This document shows, one piece after another, positions 17,401 to 24,011 of a stretch of 59,783 bases of DNA. Position numbers and translations under genes: made by a program. The DNA lies in contig SFBL01000233.1 in NCBI GenBank assembly GCA_007095785.1, positions 1 through 59,783 of the forward strand, in the 5' to 3' direction. The DNA is from Microcystis aeruginosa Ma_SC_T_19800800_S464 (GTDB lineage Bacteria; Cyanobacteriota; Cyanobacteriia; Cyanobacteriales; Microcystaceae). The notes under the pieces are model-generated. The model was not told where the DNA came from, made no database searches, and saw only the letters and a program-made list of their open reading frames with translations. Numbering within the stretch: the stretch's first letter is position 1; every line of letters begins with the position of its first letter.

Positions 17401-19273
17401 TTGGGCAAGAATACAAAATAATCTCGCTGTAGCTTACCGTAACAGAATCAGAGGGGAGAAAGCTGAGAATTTAGAAAGGGCGATCGCCTCATATCATAAT
17501 GCTTTAACAATCTACACAAAAGAATCTGCTCCTCTTGATTGTTTAGAATTTGCCAGTAATTTAGCGAATTTACATTATGTTGAAAATCAATGGCAACCTG
17601 CTGTAGAAGCCTATCATATCGCCATTGAAGCCGTTGAAAATGCTCGATTAGAAGCATTAAACCCCCAAAGTCGTCAAGAGGTTTTATCCAATGCCATTGG
17701 TGTTTTCCATCGCATCGTACGAGCTTATCTTAATCTCAATCAGCCTGAGAAAGCTTTAGAATATATTGAACGCAGTAAAGGGCGTAATCTGGTGGAATTA
17801 ATCACCCAGAAAAATCTACACCCCCAAGGCGTTAGTCAAGAAATTATCGCCCAATTAAATGAATTAAAACAACGAGTTGTTAACGAGCAAATCCGCTTAC
17901 AACATCAAAGCATTAACCAGAATTTAATGCGTAGTGATAACCTAACTCCCTACGTTCAAGATCACAGTTATCTGAAGGAATATCAACAAGATTTAGATAA
18001 TTTTATTGCAAGAGAAATTAAAGATCCTCTCTTTAGCCTCACTCAAAAAGTTGAACCGATCCCATTTGCAGAAATTCAATCATTAACTGATTCTGAAACC
18101 TTTTTGCTTCAATGGTATATTACAGGAGAAAAAATACTCGCTTTTGTCATATCTGCTGATAGAGAGGTTAAAGTTTGGCAATCTTCCGAAGAAGATAGAA
18201 ATCAATTATTTAATACAGTCCTCAATTACCTAAAGCTTTACAATAATTACAGACATAACATAAACGATCTGTGGAAACAACAACTTCCTAACTTACTGAA
18301 GAACTTTGCCGATATTCTACATATTAATGATATTCTTGCCCTCATTCCCGAAACTTGTCAACGCTTAATTATTATCCCGCATACGTATCTACATAACTTA
18401 CCCTTACACGCCTTACCTGTTGATCCCCCCCAACCCCCCTTAAAAAGGGGGGAGTCGGCAACGGGGGGATCAGAATTACAAGATTTATTTCCCAAGTGTG
18501 TACAATATGCCCCTAGTTGTCAAATCTTGCAAAAAATCTCCCAAACTTTTCACCATTCCGACTTTAATAAACTCTTCGCAATTCAAAACCCCACCAAAGA
18601 CTTATTTTACACCGACTTAGAAGTTAATATCCTCTCAACTTTCTTTACTGAACCTCAAGTTATCGCTAAAGATAACGCCACTAAAAACGCTGTTCTTCCC
18701 CATCTCAAATCCTCAGATAACCACTGTTATCACTTCTCCTGTCATGGAAGCTTTAACCCCGATAATCCCCTTGAATCCGCCTTATTCTTAGCCAATAAGG
18801 AACCCCTAACATTAGGCGAAATCTTTGAACTGCGCTTGAATAAATGCCGCCTTATCACCCTTTCCGCTTGCGAAACTGGCATGATTGATTTAAACTCTAT
18901 CAGCGATGAATATATCGGTTTACCCAGTGGTTTTCTATTTGCCGGAAGTCCCAGCGTTGTCAGTAGTTTATGGAAAGTTAGCGATTTATCTACCTCATTT
19001 TTGATGATGAAATTCTATGAAATTTTATTAGATAAAACTCAGCAAATTTCTGTCCCCGTTGCTTTGAAAATGGCACAAAATTGGTTGAAGAATTTGACAA
19101 GTCAACAATTTATTTTAGAAACAGATTCAATAATAGATAAACTCTATTCTAATAAGCCAAGACAAGCTAAATCCTATAAAGAATCAGCCCGTCAATTCTT
19201 AGTACAAAATCCTGAAGAATATCCCTTTAAAAATCCCTCCTATTGGGCTGCATTCATAGCATCTGGACAATAG
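14408..19273 (+). CDS. Clp N-domain / DUF3110 / TM / TPR / CHAT protease fusion protein
   Basis: A 1621-residue multidomain protein. Residues 1-145 form a double Clp N repeat (MFERFTDQAIKVIMIAQEEA, then GRGSGISPEM) like the substrate-receiving domain of ClpC. Residues about 158-232 match DUF3110 (YVLLYNVGTDDEGIHT, then GFCQQQGDDWEFV). A triple KQQEPI repeat leads to a membrane segment at about 283-306. Residues 441-1038 are thirteen 46-residue TPR-like units. The C-terminus is a caspase-like CHAT domain with catalytic His 1446 (HFSCHG) and Cys 1488 (SACETG). CHAT proteases in defence and stress systems cleave partner proteins after TPR sensing. I infer a membrane-anchored sensor-protease; the substrate is unknown. 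Confidence 0.93.
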   Translation: MFERFTDQAIKVIMIAQEEACRLGLNFVGVEFIFLGLIGEATGIASQVLRQQGITLKNARIEVEKILGRGSGISPEMNPVDIPFTESAKLVLNSALSFADKLGSESIDTEHLLIGIFQQGESTAIILQNLQVNPKDLTVSLNRYFQHQPSNQLPQTVYVLLYNVGTDDEGIHTISVDDNHKILLFESQEDAATFARQLGEQNFPVPSVEAIEAEDILGFCQQQGDDWEFVAQGTNRTPPSQNQTIKQQEPIKQQEPIKQQEPIKKRRSQLIPIIGKLIYKLGRSFIILLSIIFIGIPLGILTLIFPSFRRRIESFNRSSASRSIYQPSQGVTLDIEIPNQQDYLNFLMDSLQRISENPNPQVIYPFWAQNLDKLDDNLAQILDSWARKTLTQANPKQAYFVAVDIVTFSNFITQFPLGDIAVNQEIAIDGCEIALTIVTFEAFPQNWAGTQNSLATAYIYRIRGEKAENLERAIAACHEALKVLTFEAFPQEWALTQNNLAGAYTDRIRGEKAENLERAITGFTEALKVYSFDAFPQEWARTQNNLAGAYRRRIRGEKAENLERAITGFTEALKVYSFDAFPQEWARTQNNLATAYGDRIRGEKAENLERTIAACHEALKVYTFEAFPQDWAMAQHNLATAYCYRIRGERAESLERAIAACHEALKVYTFEAFPQEWALTQNNLAIAYIYRIRGEKAESLEKAIVACHEALKVYTFEAFPQEWALTQHNLAAAYLYRIRGEKAENIEKGITRLYRALKVYTFNAFPQEWARSQKFLANACCDRIKGDSAENLEMAITACQEALKVYSFDAFPQDWADTQNVLATAYSNRIRGEKAENLERAIDAYKEALKVYTFEAFPQDWAMTQNNLATAYSDRIRGEKAENLERAIAACNEALKVCTFDAFPQEWAGTQNNLATAYSDRIRGEKAENLERAITACHEALKVYTFDAFPQEWALTQNNLASAYLYRIRGEKAENLERTIAGLTEALKVCTFEAFPQDWARIQNNLAVAYRNRIRGEKAENLERAIASYHNALTIYTKESAPLDCLEFASNLANLHYVENQWQPAVEAYHIAIEAVENARLEALNPQSRQEVLSNAIGVFHRIVRAYLNLNQPEKALEYIERSKGRNLVELITQKNLHPQGVSQEIIAQLNELKQRVVNEQIRLQHQSINQNLMRSDNLTPYVQDHSYLKEYQQDLDNFIAREIKDPLFSLTQKVEPIPFAEIQSLTDSETFLLQWYITGEKILAFVISADREVKVWQSSEEDRNQLFNTVLNYLKLYNNYRHNINDLWKQQLPNLLKNFADILHINDILALIPETCQRLIIIPHTYLHNLPLHALPVDPPQPPLKRGESATGGSELQDLFPKCVQYAPSCQILQKISQTFHHSDFNKLFAIQNPTKDLFYTDLEVNILSTFFTEPQVIAKDNATKNAVLPHLKSSDNHCYHFSCHGSFNPDNPLESALFLANKEPLTLGEIFELRLNKCRLITLSACETGMIDLNSISDEYIGLPSGFLFAGSPSVVSSLWKVSDLSTSFLMMKFYEILLDKTQQISVPVALKMAQNWLKNLTSQQFILETDSIIDKLYSNKPRQAKSYKESARQFLVQNPEEYPFKNPSYWAAFIASGQ
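15728..17521 (+). repeat. Thirteen tandem 138-bp units (46-residue TPR-like repeats)
   Basis: Each unit encodes about EAFPQEWALTQNNLA, then a Y/R-rich turn RIRGEKAENLERAI, then an A-C-H-E-A-L-K-V-Y-T-F helix. Units 2 and 3 are almost identical in DNA. Only unit 8 is strongly diverged (RIKGDSAENLEMAI). The low divergence implies recent expansion or gene conversion, and copy number may vary between strains. Confidence 0.92.
18422..18471. repeat. REP-like palindromic element inserted in frame in the CHAT gene
   Basis: Outer arms GATCCCCCC/GGGGGGATC and inner arms CCCCCCTTAAAA/AGGGGGG form a small nested palindrome. It is translated as VDPPQPPLKRGESATGG, which breaks the usual CHAT sequence just after LPLHALP. 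The PPLKRGES peptide is the usual signature of this cyanobacterial dispersed element when it lies in coding DNA. Confidence 0.8.
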
Positions 19274-19275
19274 AA

Positions 19276-19662
19276 TTAAGCATTAGATTGACACCATTGT
19301 TTGATCCCCTTTTTCGCCAAATAAATAACAACAGAAGTTGCTACTGATACTGGGATTTGTCCCCCCGCCGCTAACGTTGCTACTGCTACAGTTAGTAAAT
19401 CTTTCATGAGATCATTTATAAAATCATCATCACACACAACAGAACGGCATTTTTTAGCTAATTTATCTAGAATATTATCCTCTTCCCCTGCTCTAGTAGG
19501 AATCTCTACACCTGTTTCCGTTGCCAATAAACCAGCAGATTTAATTAAATCGCCGTCTGTTTCTGCAATTAAGTCTAAAGCATCCAAAGCTTCAGAATAA
19601 TCCTTAAATTGCTGCCGATAGTGTTGAATTTCTTCTGGTGTTAACTGAGTTGTATTGTCCAT
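19276..19662 (-). CDS. Small protein with hydrophobic C-terminus beside the CHAT protease
   Basis: A 128-residue protein from ATG 19662 (MDNTTQLTPEEIQHYRQQF); the longer frame to 19794 is likely not used. A helical N-terminal half (YSEALDALDLIAETDGDL) is followed by a Cys-containing middle (KKCRSVVCDDDF) and a hydrophobic segment (LLTVAVATLAAGGQIPVSVA). I think a cyanobacterial family of this shape exists, but I cannot name it. It is convergent with the CHAT gene, with 2 bp between the stops. It is a candidate partner or substrate of the protease, by position only. Confidence 0.75.
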   Translation of the reverse strand: MDNTTQLTPEEIQHYRQQFKDYSEALDALDLIAETDGDLIKSAGLLATETGVEIPTRAGEEDNILDKLAKKCRSVVCDDDFINDLMKDLLTVAVATLAAGGQIPVSVATSVVIYLAKKGIKQWCQSNA

Positions 19663-19720
19663 AGTGCTATTGTTAAAACTGAAACTAATTTTCTCCATTA
19701 TAATGCGATCGCCGATCTTG

Positions 19721-19873
19721 TCAAGTGCAAAAACCTGCGGGTACAGCATCCTCAAGATAACCTTCGCATTCTTCAATCGCATCCAAAGCAGCAATCGCCC
19801 TTGAATTATCCGCTAATTCAGCGCGAAACTGGACAATTTCTTCAGCAGTAACTTGTATTGAGTCAGTCGTCAT
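19721..19873 (-). CDS. Truncated paralogue of the CHAT-adjacent small protein (50 aa)
   Basis: From ATG 19873 this encodes MTTDSIQVTAEEIVQFRAEL, then AIAALDAIEECEGYLEDAVP and a short unrelated end. It aligns with the first 40 or so residues of the downstream protein (QLTPEEIQHYRQQF, ALDALDLIAETDGDL). The frame then stops at TGA 19723-19721. It is probably a decayed duplicate; a short functional peptide cannot be excluded. Confidence 0.6.
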   Translation of the reverse strand: MTTDSIQVTAEEIVQFRAELADNSRAIAALDAIEECEGYLEDAVPAGFCT

Positions 19874-19889
19874 ATTGGGAGCATTCCTT

Positions 19890-19930
19890 AATTGAAAAAA
19901 CGTCTATTGCTCGGATTTGGTTGGGGATAA
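19890..19930 (+). pseudogene. 3' fragment of the geranylgeranyl-reductase-like gene
   Basis: It encodes [12 protein letters not shown] then TAA, matching the last residues of the intact gene at 10496-11635 (LKKRLLPGFGWG). Nothing of the gene remains upstream of this point. Confidence 0.85.
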
Positions 19931-20048
19931 CACCTCCCGCACCATGGAGGGAGTAACTCGATCGCTAATGGTGACTTGGCCGATTGCCGTTGGTAAAATA
20001 AATCTAACTTTGCCATCTTTGACCTTTTTATCGGCAGTAAGCGTCTCG
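19890..20048. repeat. Right copy of the ~160-bp direct duplication
   Basis: Positions 19890-19930 repeat the last 41 bp of the reductase gene (ending in the same GFGWG-stop frame). The remainder is the 3' end of the intact aroB. It corresponds to 11595-11754. Together the copies bracket the accessory island. Confidence 0.9.
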
Positions 20049-21004
20049 ATCATCTGGTCGGGGTTTAAGGGCGGAATTTGTGTTTCTAAGCCAGCTTTGG
20101 CAATTAACGCCGTTTGTCGTTGATTTTCCGCTTCCGTCCACATTCCCAGTTTAACAGCGATCGCACCTGCCGCCACCATCCCCATCGCCACCGCTTCCCC
20201 GTGGTTAATCTTAGTATATCCGGTTAAACTTTCAATGCCGTGGGCGATCGTGTGACCATAGTTTAAGATCGCCCGCAAACCCGCTTCTTTTTCGTCTGTG
20301 CATACCACATCTGCTTTAGCTTGGCAAGACTTTGTAATAATTGTTTGCAATAGCTCGCCATCAATCTGAGAAAAACTAGCTAAATTGTCCGAGTCTTCTA
20401 ACTGTTGAAATAACTCAGCATCCCAAATTACACCATATTTAATCACTTCTGCCATTCCTGCCCGAAATTCTCGTACCGGTAGGCTTTTAAGGACGCTAGG
20501 ATCGATCAGAACTAATTTCGGTTGATAAAACGCCCCGATCAGATTTTTGCCCTGGGGATGATTGACACCAGTTTTACCCCCGATGGAAGCATCTACCATG
20601 GCTAAGAGGGTGGTGGGAACTTGGACAAAATTAACACCCCGTAACCATGTGGCTGCCGCAAATCCCGTCATATCCCCGATCACACCACCACCGAGGGCAA
20701 CCATAGTCGAGGAACGTTCCAACCGGTGAGCGAGGGCAGTATCATAAACTTGGGCGATCGAATCGAGGGTTTTATAATTTTCGCCGGCGGGGATCAGATG
20801 TGTAAAAACGGTAAATCCCGCTTTTTCTAGAGAATTAACGGCTGTATGTCCGTAATAGTCAAAAATTTCGGGATTAGAAACCAATAAAACCTTTTTACCT
20901 AAGTTTAACCGGCTCATTTCTGCACCGAGATTGGCTAAACTGCCCTTCTCGATCAGAATATTATAGGAGCGATCGGGTAAATTAACGGGAATACAAATAG
21001 CCAT
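19904..21004 (-). CDS. aroB: 3-dehydroquinate synthase
   Basis: AroB converts DAHP to 3-dehydroquinate in the shikimate pathway, using NAD and a divalent metal. The 366-residue length is normal. The NAD-binding loop [19 protein letters not shown], the [12 protein letters not shown] motif (substrate/phosphate contacts) and the metal-binding HGEAVAMGM and [11 protein letters not shown] histidines are all present. The C-terminus overlaps the reductase fragment by a few bases. A 3' fragment of the same gene lies 8 kb away at 11636-11754. Upstream lies a heptamer array, so its promoter has probably been displaced or lies within the repeats. Confidence 0.97.
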   Translation of the reverse strand: MAICIPVNLPDRSYNILIEKGSLANLGAEMSRLNLGKKVLLVSNPEIFDYYGHTAVNSLEKAGFTVFTHLIPAGENYKTLDSIAQVYDTALAHRLERSSTMVALGGGVIGDMTGFAAATWLRGVNFVQVPTTLLAMVDASIGGKTGVNHPQGKNLIGAFYQPKLVLIDPSVLKSLPVREFRAGMAEVIKYGVIWDAELFQQLEDSDNLASFSQIDGELLQTIITKSCQAKADVVCTDEKEAGLRAILNYGHTIAHGIESLTGYTKINHGEAVAMGMVAAGAIAVKLGMWTEAENQRQTALIAKAGLETQIPPLNPDQMIETLTADKKVKDGKVRFILPTAIGQVTISDRVTPSMVREVLSPTKSEQ

Positions 21005-21022
21005 AGGGTGTGGGGTGATGTT

Positions 21023-21178
21023 TCAGTGATCAGTGATCAGTAAACAGTAAACAGTAAACAGTAATCAGTAAACAGTGATCAGTAAACAGTAAAAAAGCAG
21101 CTCCGAGCTTGTCGCTTAATACTATTCACTGAAAACTTAAATCTGATGACTGATAACTGATAACTGATAACTGATAAC
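21023..21178. repeat. Heptamer-type arrays upstream of aroB
   Basis: A CAGTGATCAGTAAACAGT array (to about 21092) is followed, after a short unique segment, by TGATAAC units (about 21147-21178). This is the short tandemly repeated class typical of cyanobacterial intergenic DNA. The TGATAAC array continues at 21312-21376 after an inserted MITE. Confidence 0.85.
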
Positions 21179-21311
21179 GGCTCTTCTCGACTTTGTGTGA
21201 TAATTTTTGCTTATGGAATCGTGAAATGCTTATCGGGTAACACTTTTAGGACTATTTTGTCGAAGAAACTATCAGTATAGACCTCGTTTCCACACAGAAA
21301 CCAGAAGAGCC
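21179..21311. mobile_element. ISL3-like MITE inserted in a TGATAAC array
   Basis: A 133-bp element with terminal inverted repeats beginning GGCTCTTCT at the left and ending AGAAGAGCC at the right. The similarity extends inward to TTTGTGTG versus CACACAGAAA. It has no ORF. The GGCTCTTC ends fit ISL3-family elements. It is flanked by TGATAAC heptamers on both sides, so it interrupts a formerly continuous array (right part 21312-21376). Confidence 0.75.
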
Positions 21312-21382
21312 TGATAACTGATAACTGATAACTGATAACTGATAACTGATAACTGATAACTGATAACTGATAACTGAGTCGG

Positions 21383-21778
21383 TTATTGACGCAGCTTAGT
21401 CAACTCTAAGAGCAGACGACAGGATAAAAAACAGATAAAGCTCTCTCCCAGAAAGAGACTTAATTGCCAAGCGTCAGCGATCAAGTCTGTGGATAATTGT
21501 AGGGGAACTAGGCCGCGGACTAGGGCAAAAGCTGCCACTGTACCATCTTTGAGATGGGGATTATCATCGTTGCGGACGACATAACGATAGGTGACACCAA
21601 AGAGAAACCCGCTAATTATCGCCCCGGATATCTTGACAAAAGCGCCAATTAATGTGATCGATTCCCCTAAAAATAGTCGATCAACAGTTAAAAATAGCAG
21701 ATAGGGAACCAGGAAAGCCAGCGCCGAGATACTCCCCACCTGTATGGATTCGATTCTTTCCTTGAGCGTAATTTGCAC
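21383..21778 (-). CDS. Conserved membrane protein (hypothetical)
   Basis: A 131-residue protein with hydrophobic segments at about 16-35 (ISALAFLVPYLLFLTVDRLF), 41-62 (ITLIGAFVKISGAIISGFLFG), 78-95 (TVAAFALVRGLVPLQ) and 105-122 (LSLFLGESFICFLSCRLLL), so three or four helices. I do not recognise a named family, though the composition and strand-wise open frame are convincing. It lies alone between the TGATAAC array and an IS remnant. Probably a plasma or thylakoid membrane protein. Confidence 0.7.
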   Translation of the reverse strand: MQITLKERIESIQVGSISALAFLVPYLLFLTVDRLFLGESITLIGAFVKISGAIISGFLFGVTYRYVVRNDDNPHLKDGTVAAFALVRGLVPLQLSTDLIADAWQLSLFLGESFICFLSCRLLLELTKLRQ

Positions 21779-21830
21779 GATCGCCTCTCTAAAACGGAGT
21801 CACTGATGAAGTATTATCGAAAATTTGGGT

Positions 21831-22162
21831 TGAAAACCTCGCCCTTTAGGGCGACTTTATGTTAGCATTAAATTGAGTCGTTGACTTTGGGAACGCAGGA
21901 AACAAGCGACACTCCGTAATCCCTAAATCTCTAACCATCACTGGTACAAAAGCTTTCATCGTAAGTCCACATGGTAAGAGCGAAAAACAATTAAATACTG
22001 TGGGACACACAGAAATTTACGCTTGGGGAGTAGTCTTTAAGAGTGCTTACCTTGTAGGTGTAGTCGGACTAGACATGAAACTGTAAGACCAAAATTAGCT
22101 TTGCTAGTAGCGGCAAGATTCAGCCCAAGAATCTCCGCACTTTTAGGGCGGAGAGTGTCAAA
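21831..22162 (+). mobile_element. Internally deleted IS200/IS605-type element
   Basis: A left end with hairpin CGCCCTTTAGGGCG (21840-21853) and a right end with CTCCGC/GCGGAG hairpin (22133-22153), preceded by GATTCAGCCCAAGAATC and followed by GAGTGTCA, the usual right-end phrase of this IS class. Only a 3' part of tnpB remains between the ends, so it cannot move by itself. Confidence 0.75.
21877..22086 (+). pseudogene. 3' remnant of tnpB
   Basis: A 70-codon open frame (VVDFGNAGNKRHSVIPKSLT, later TVGHTEIYAWG, ending GLDMKL-stop) resembles the tail of TnpB after the zinc ribbon. The RuvC-like catalytic part and the start are gone. It lies inside the element bounded by the two hairpins. Confidence 0.65.
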
Positions 22163-22207
22163 AATTGAGTAGTTATCTCCTAAGTAATTCGTTTAACAAA
22201 GGCAATT

Positions 22208-22297
22208 ATGGATATTTTGACACTTGGTTGGGTTAGCATTCTCGCCCTTTTCACTTGGTCGATCGCCATGGTGGTTTGGGGTCGTAACGGTTTCTAG
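22208..22297 (+). CDS. petN: Cytochrome b6f complex subunit VIII (PetN)
   Basis: A 29-residue single-helix subunit of the cytochrome b6f complex in the thylakoid membrane, needed for electron flow between photosystems. The whole protein matches the PetN family: it starts [15 protein letters not shown] and ends [10 protein letters not shown], one membrane helix with the conserved WGRNGF end. It is followed 16 bp downstream by another small single-helix gene. The IS200/IS605 remnant ends about 45 bp upstream, so the promoter region was altered by that insertion or lies within it. Confidence 0.96.
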   Translation: MDILTLGWVSILALFTWSIAMVVWGRNGF

Positions 22298-22313
22298 GTA
22301 ATCTATAGATACC

Positions 22314-22457
22314 ATGGAAACATCCCTGATTCTTAACACTCTCTTTCTAGTCGCCTTAATTCTCCTCGTTATCGTCAGTGGTGGCATTCTCTACCTGACG
22401 ACTACGGAATGGCGCGATCGCCGTCGTCAAGATGGCGATAAAAAATTAGGAAAATAA
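22314..22457 (+). CDS. Small single-helix membrane protein downstream of petN
   Basis: A 47-residue protein, METSLILNTLFLVALILLVI at the start with one membrane helix, then YLTTTEWRDRRRQDGDKKLG, a basic cytoplasmic tail. It begins 16 bp after petN on the same strand, suggesting one transcript. The shape is like small photosynthetic-complex subunits, but I cannot assign it to any. The frame has HIP1-containing coding sequence and a clean start and stop. Confidence 0.7.
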   Translation: METSLILNTLFLVALILLVIVSGGILYLTTTEWRDRRRQDGDKKLGK

Positions 22458-22499
22458 TCCTGAACAGGTGTACTTAATTGCGCCTGTTTTTCCTTTACT

Positions 22500-23753
22500 A
22501 TGATTAAAATACTGCACTTATCGGATATTCACATGGGGAGCGGTTTTTCCCATGGACGTTTAAATCCAAAAACGGGATTAAATACTCGTTTAGAGGATTT
22601 TATGGGCAGTTTGAGCCTCTGTATCGATCGGGCTATTGCCACCCCTGTGGATCTAGTGCTTTTTGGGGGAGATGCCTTTCCCGATGCCACTCCTCCTCCT
22701 TTTGTTCACGAAGCTTTTGCCAGTCAATTCCGTCGTCTTGCCGATGCTAATATCCCGACGGTGTTATTAGTGGGTAATCACGATCAACATTCTCAGGGTA
22801 ATGGCGGTGTGAGTCTTTCCATCTATCGTACCTTAGCGGTGCCGGGGTTTATTGTTGGCGATCGCCTGACCACCCATCGCATCACCACCCGCAACGGCGA
22901 TATCCAAGTAATTACTTTACCCTGGTTAACCCGCGCCACTCTCTTAACCCGTCCCGAAACCGAGGGTTTATCCTTGAGTGGGGTAAATGAATTATTAATT
23001 AACCGTTTGGAACCGGTTTTAGAAGGAGAAATTCGCCAATTAGATACAAGAGTACCAACAGTTTTATTAGCCCATTTAATGGCCGATCGAGCTAGTTTAG
23101 GAGCAGAAAGATTTTTAGCGGTTGGTAAAGGTTTTACTGTGCCTTTATCGTTGCTAAATCGTCCACAATTCGAGTATGTTGCCCTCGGTCATGTTCACAA
23201 ACACCAAAATCTTAATCCTAGCAATGATCCGCCTATTGTCTATCCGGGGAGCATCGATCGAGTGGATTTTAGCGAGGAAAAAGAAGATAAGGGCTATGTC
23301 TTAATAGAAGTGGCTAAAGGAGAGGTTAAATGGGAATTTTGTCCTTTACCCGTGCGTACTTTCCGTTCCATCGAAGTGGATGTTTCTGAGGCAGAAAACC
23401 CTCAAAAAGAATTGCTAAAAGCTCTCAAAAAACACGATATTCAGGAAGCAGTTATCCGCTTAGTTTATAAAATTCGCAGTGAGCAATTAGAACTAATCAA
23501 CACCAATCAGCTTGATGAGGCGTTAAAACCTGCCCATAGCTATAGTATTCGGGCGGAGTTAATAAGTCAATTAACCCGTCCCCGTTTACCGGAATTAGGG
23601 GTGGGTAATCAATTAGATCCGATGGACGCGTTAAAAGCTTATATCGATAATAAGGAAGATTTGCGCGATATTGTTGATGATATGTTAGAGGCAGCCCAGC
23701 TTTTATTAAATCAACAGCCAGAAATTTGGCTAGAGGAAGAAACCTCGATTTAG
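22500..23753 (+). CDS. sbcD: SbcD-like DNA repair exonuclease subunit
   Basis: A 417-residue metallophosphoesterase of the SbcD/Mre11 family; with SbcC it processes DNA ends and hairpins. The dimetal motifs are LSDIHMGSGF (residues about 6-15), FGGDAFPD, VGNHDQH, AHLM and GHVHKHQ. A C-terminal capping domain and an acidic helical tail follow. No sbcC is in the window, so the partner is encoded elsewhere. It starts at ATG 22500. Downstream lie heptamer repeats of the ATCAGTT type. Confidence 0.88.
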   Translation: MIKILHLSDIHMGSGFSHGRLNPKTGLNTRLEDFMGSLSLCIDRAIATPVDLVLFGGDAFPDATPPPFVHEAFASQFRRLADANIPTVLLVGNHDQHSQGNGGVSLSIYRTLAVPGFIVGDRLTTHRITTRNGDIQVITLPWLTRATLLTRPETEGLSLSGVNELLINRLEPVLEGEIRQLDTRVPTVLLAHLMADRASLGAERFLAVGKGFTVPLSLLNRPQFEYVALGHVHKHQNLNPSNDPPIVYPGSIDRVDFSEEKEDKGYVLIEVAKGEVKWEFCPLPVRTFRSIEVDVSEAENPQKELLKALKKHDIQEAVIRLVYKIRSEQLELINTNQLDEALKPAHSYSIRAELISQLTRPRLPELGVGNQLDPMDALKAYIDNKEDLRDIVDDMLEAAQLLLNQQPEIWLEEETSI

Positions 23754-23754
23754 C

Positions 23755-23980
23755 TATCAGTTATCAGTTATCAGTTATCAGTTATCAGTTAAGTGAGTGG
23801 GTGGAATTAAATATAAGATGAACGTAGGTTGGGTTGAAGCATGAAACCCAACACCCGCTCAGGTTACGAAGTGCGATAACCCATCCTACAAATAATTGTG
23901 CCTCCCTACTTATCAGTTATCAGTTCACTGTTTACTGATCACTGTTTACTGATTACTGTTCACTGTTTACTGCTCACTGA
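23755..23980. repeat. Heptamer arrays and a GTAGGTTGGGTT palindromic element
   Basis: TATCAGT heptamers at about 23755-23790; a 66-bp element at 23824-23889 with inverted ends GTAGGTTGGGTT and AACCCATCCTAC; then ACTGTTTACTGATC-type units at about 23911-23980. The last array abuts the kinase-GUN4 gene. A GTG-started extension of that gene would translate the array, so the ATG at 24012 is preferred. Confidence 0.8.
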
Positions 23981-24011
23981 AACATCTTCCCTATCCCTCT
24001 TTAAACTAGCC

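Noticed and set aside
21023-21376. CRISPR array candidate from regular repeats
   Set aside because: Units are 7 bp with no spacers; these are simple heptamer arrays.
23898-24011. GTG-started extension of the kinase-GUN4 protein
   Set aside because: It would translate the heptamer array; ATG 24012 gives the expected N-terminus with Cys motif.
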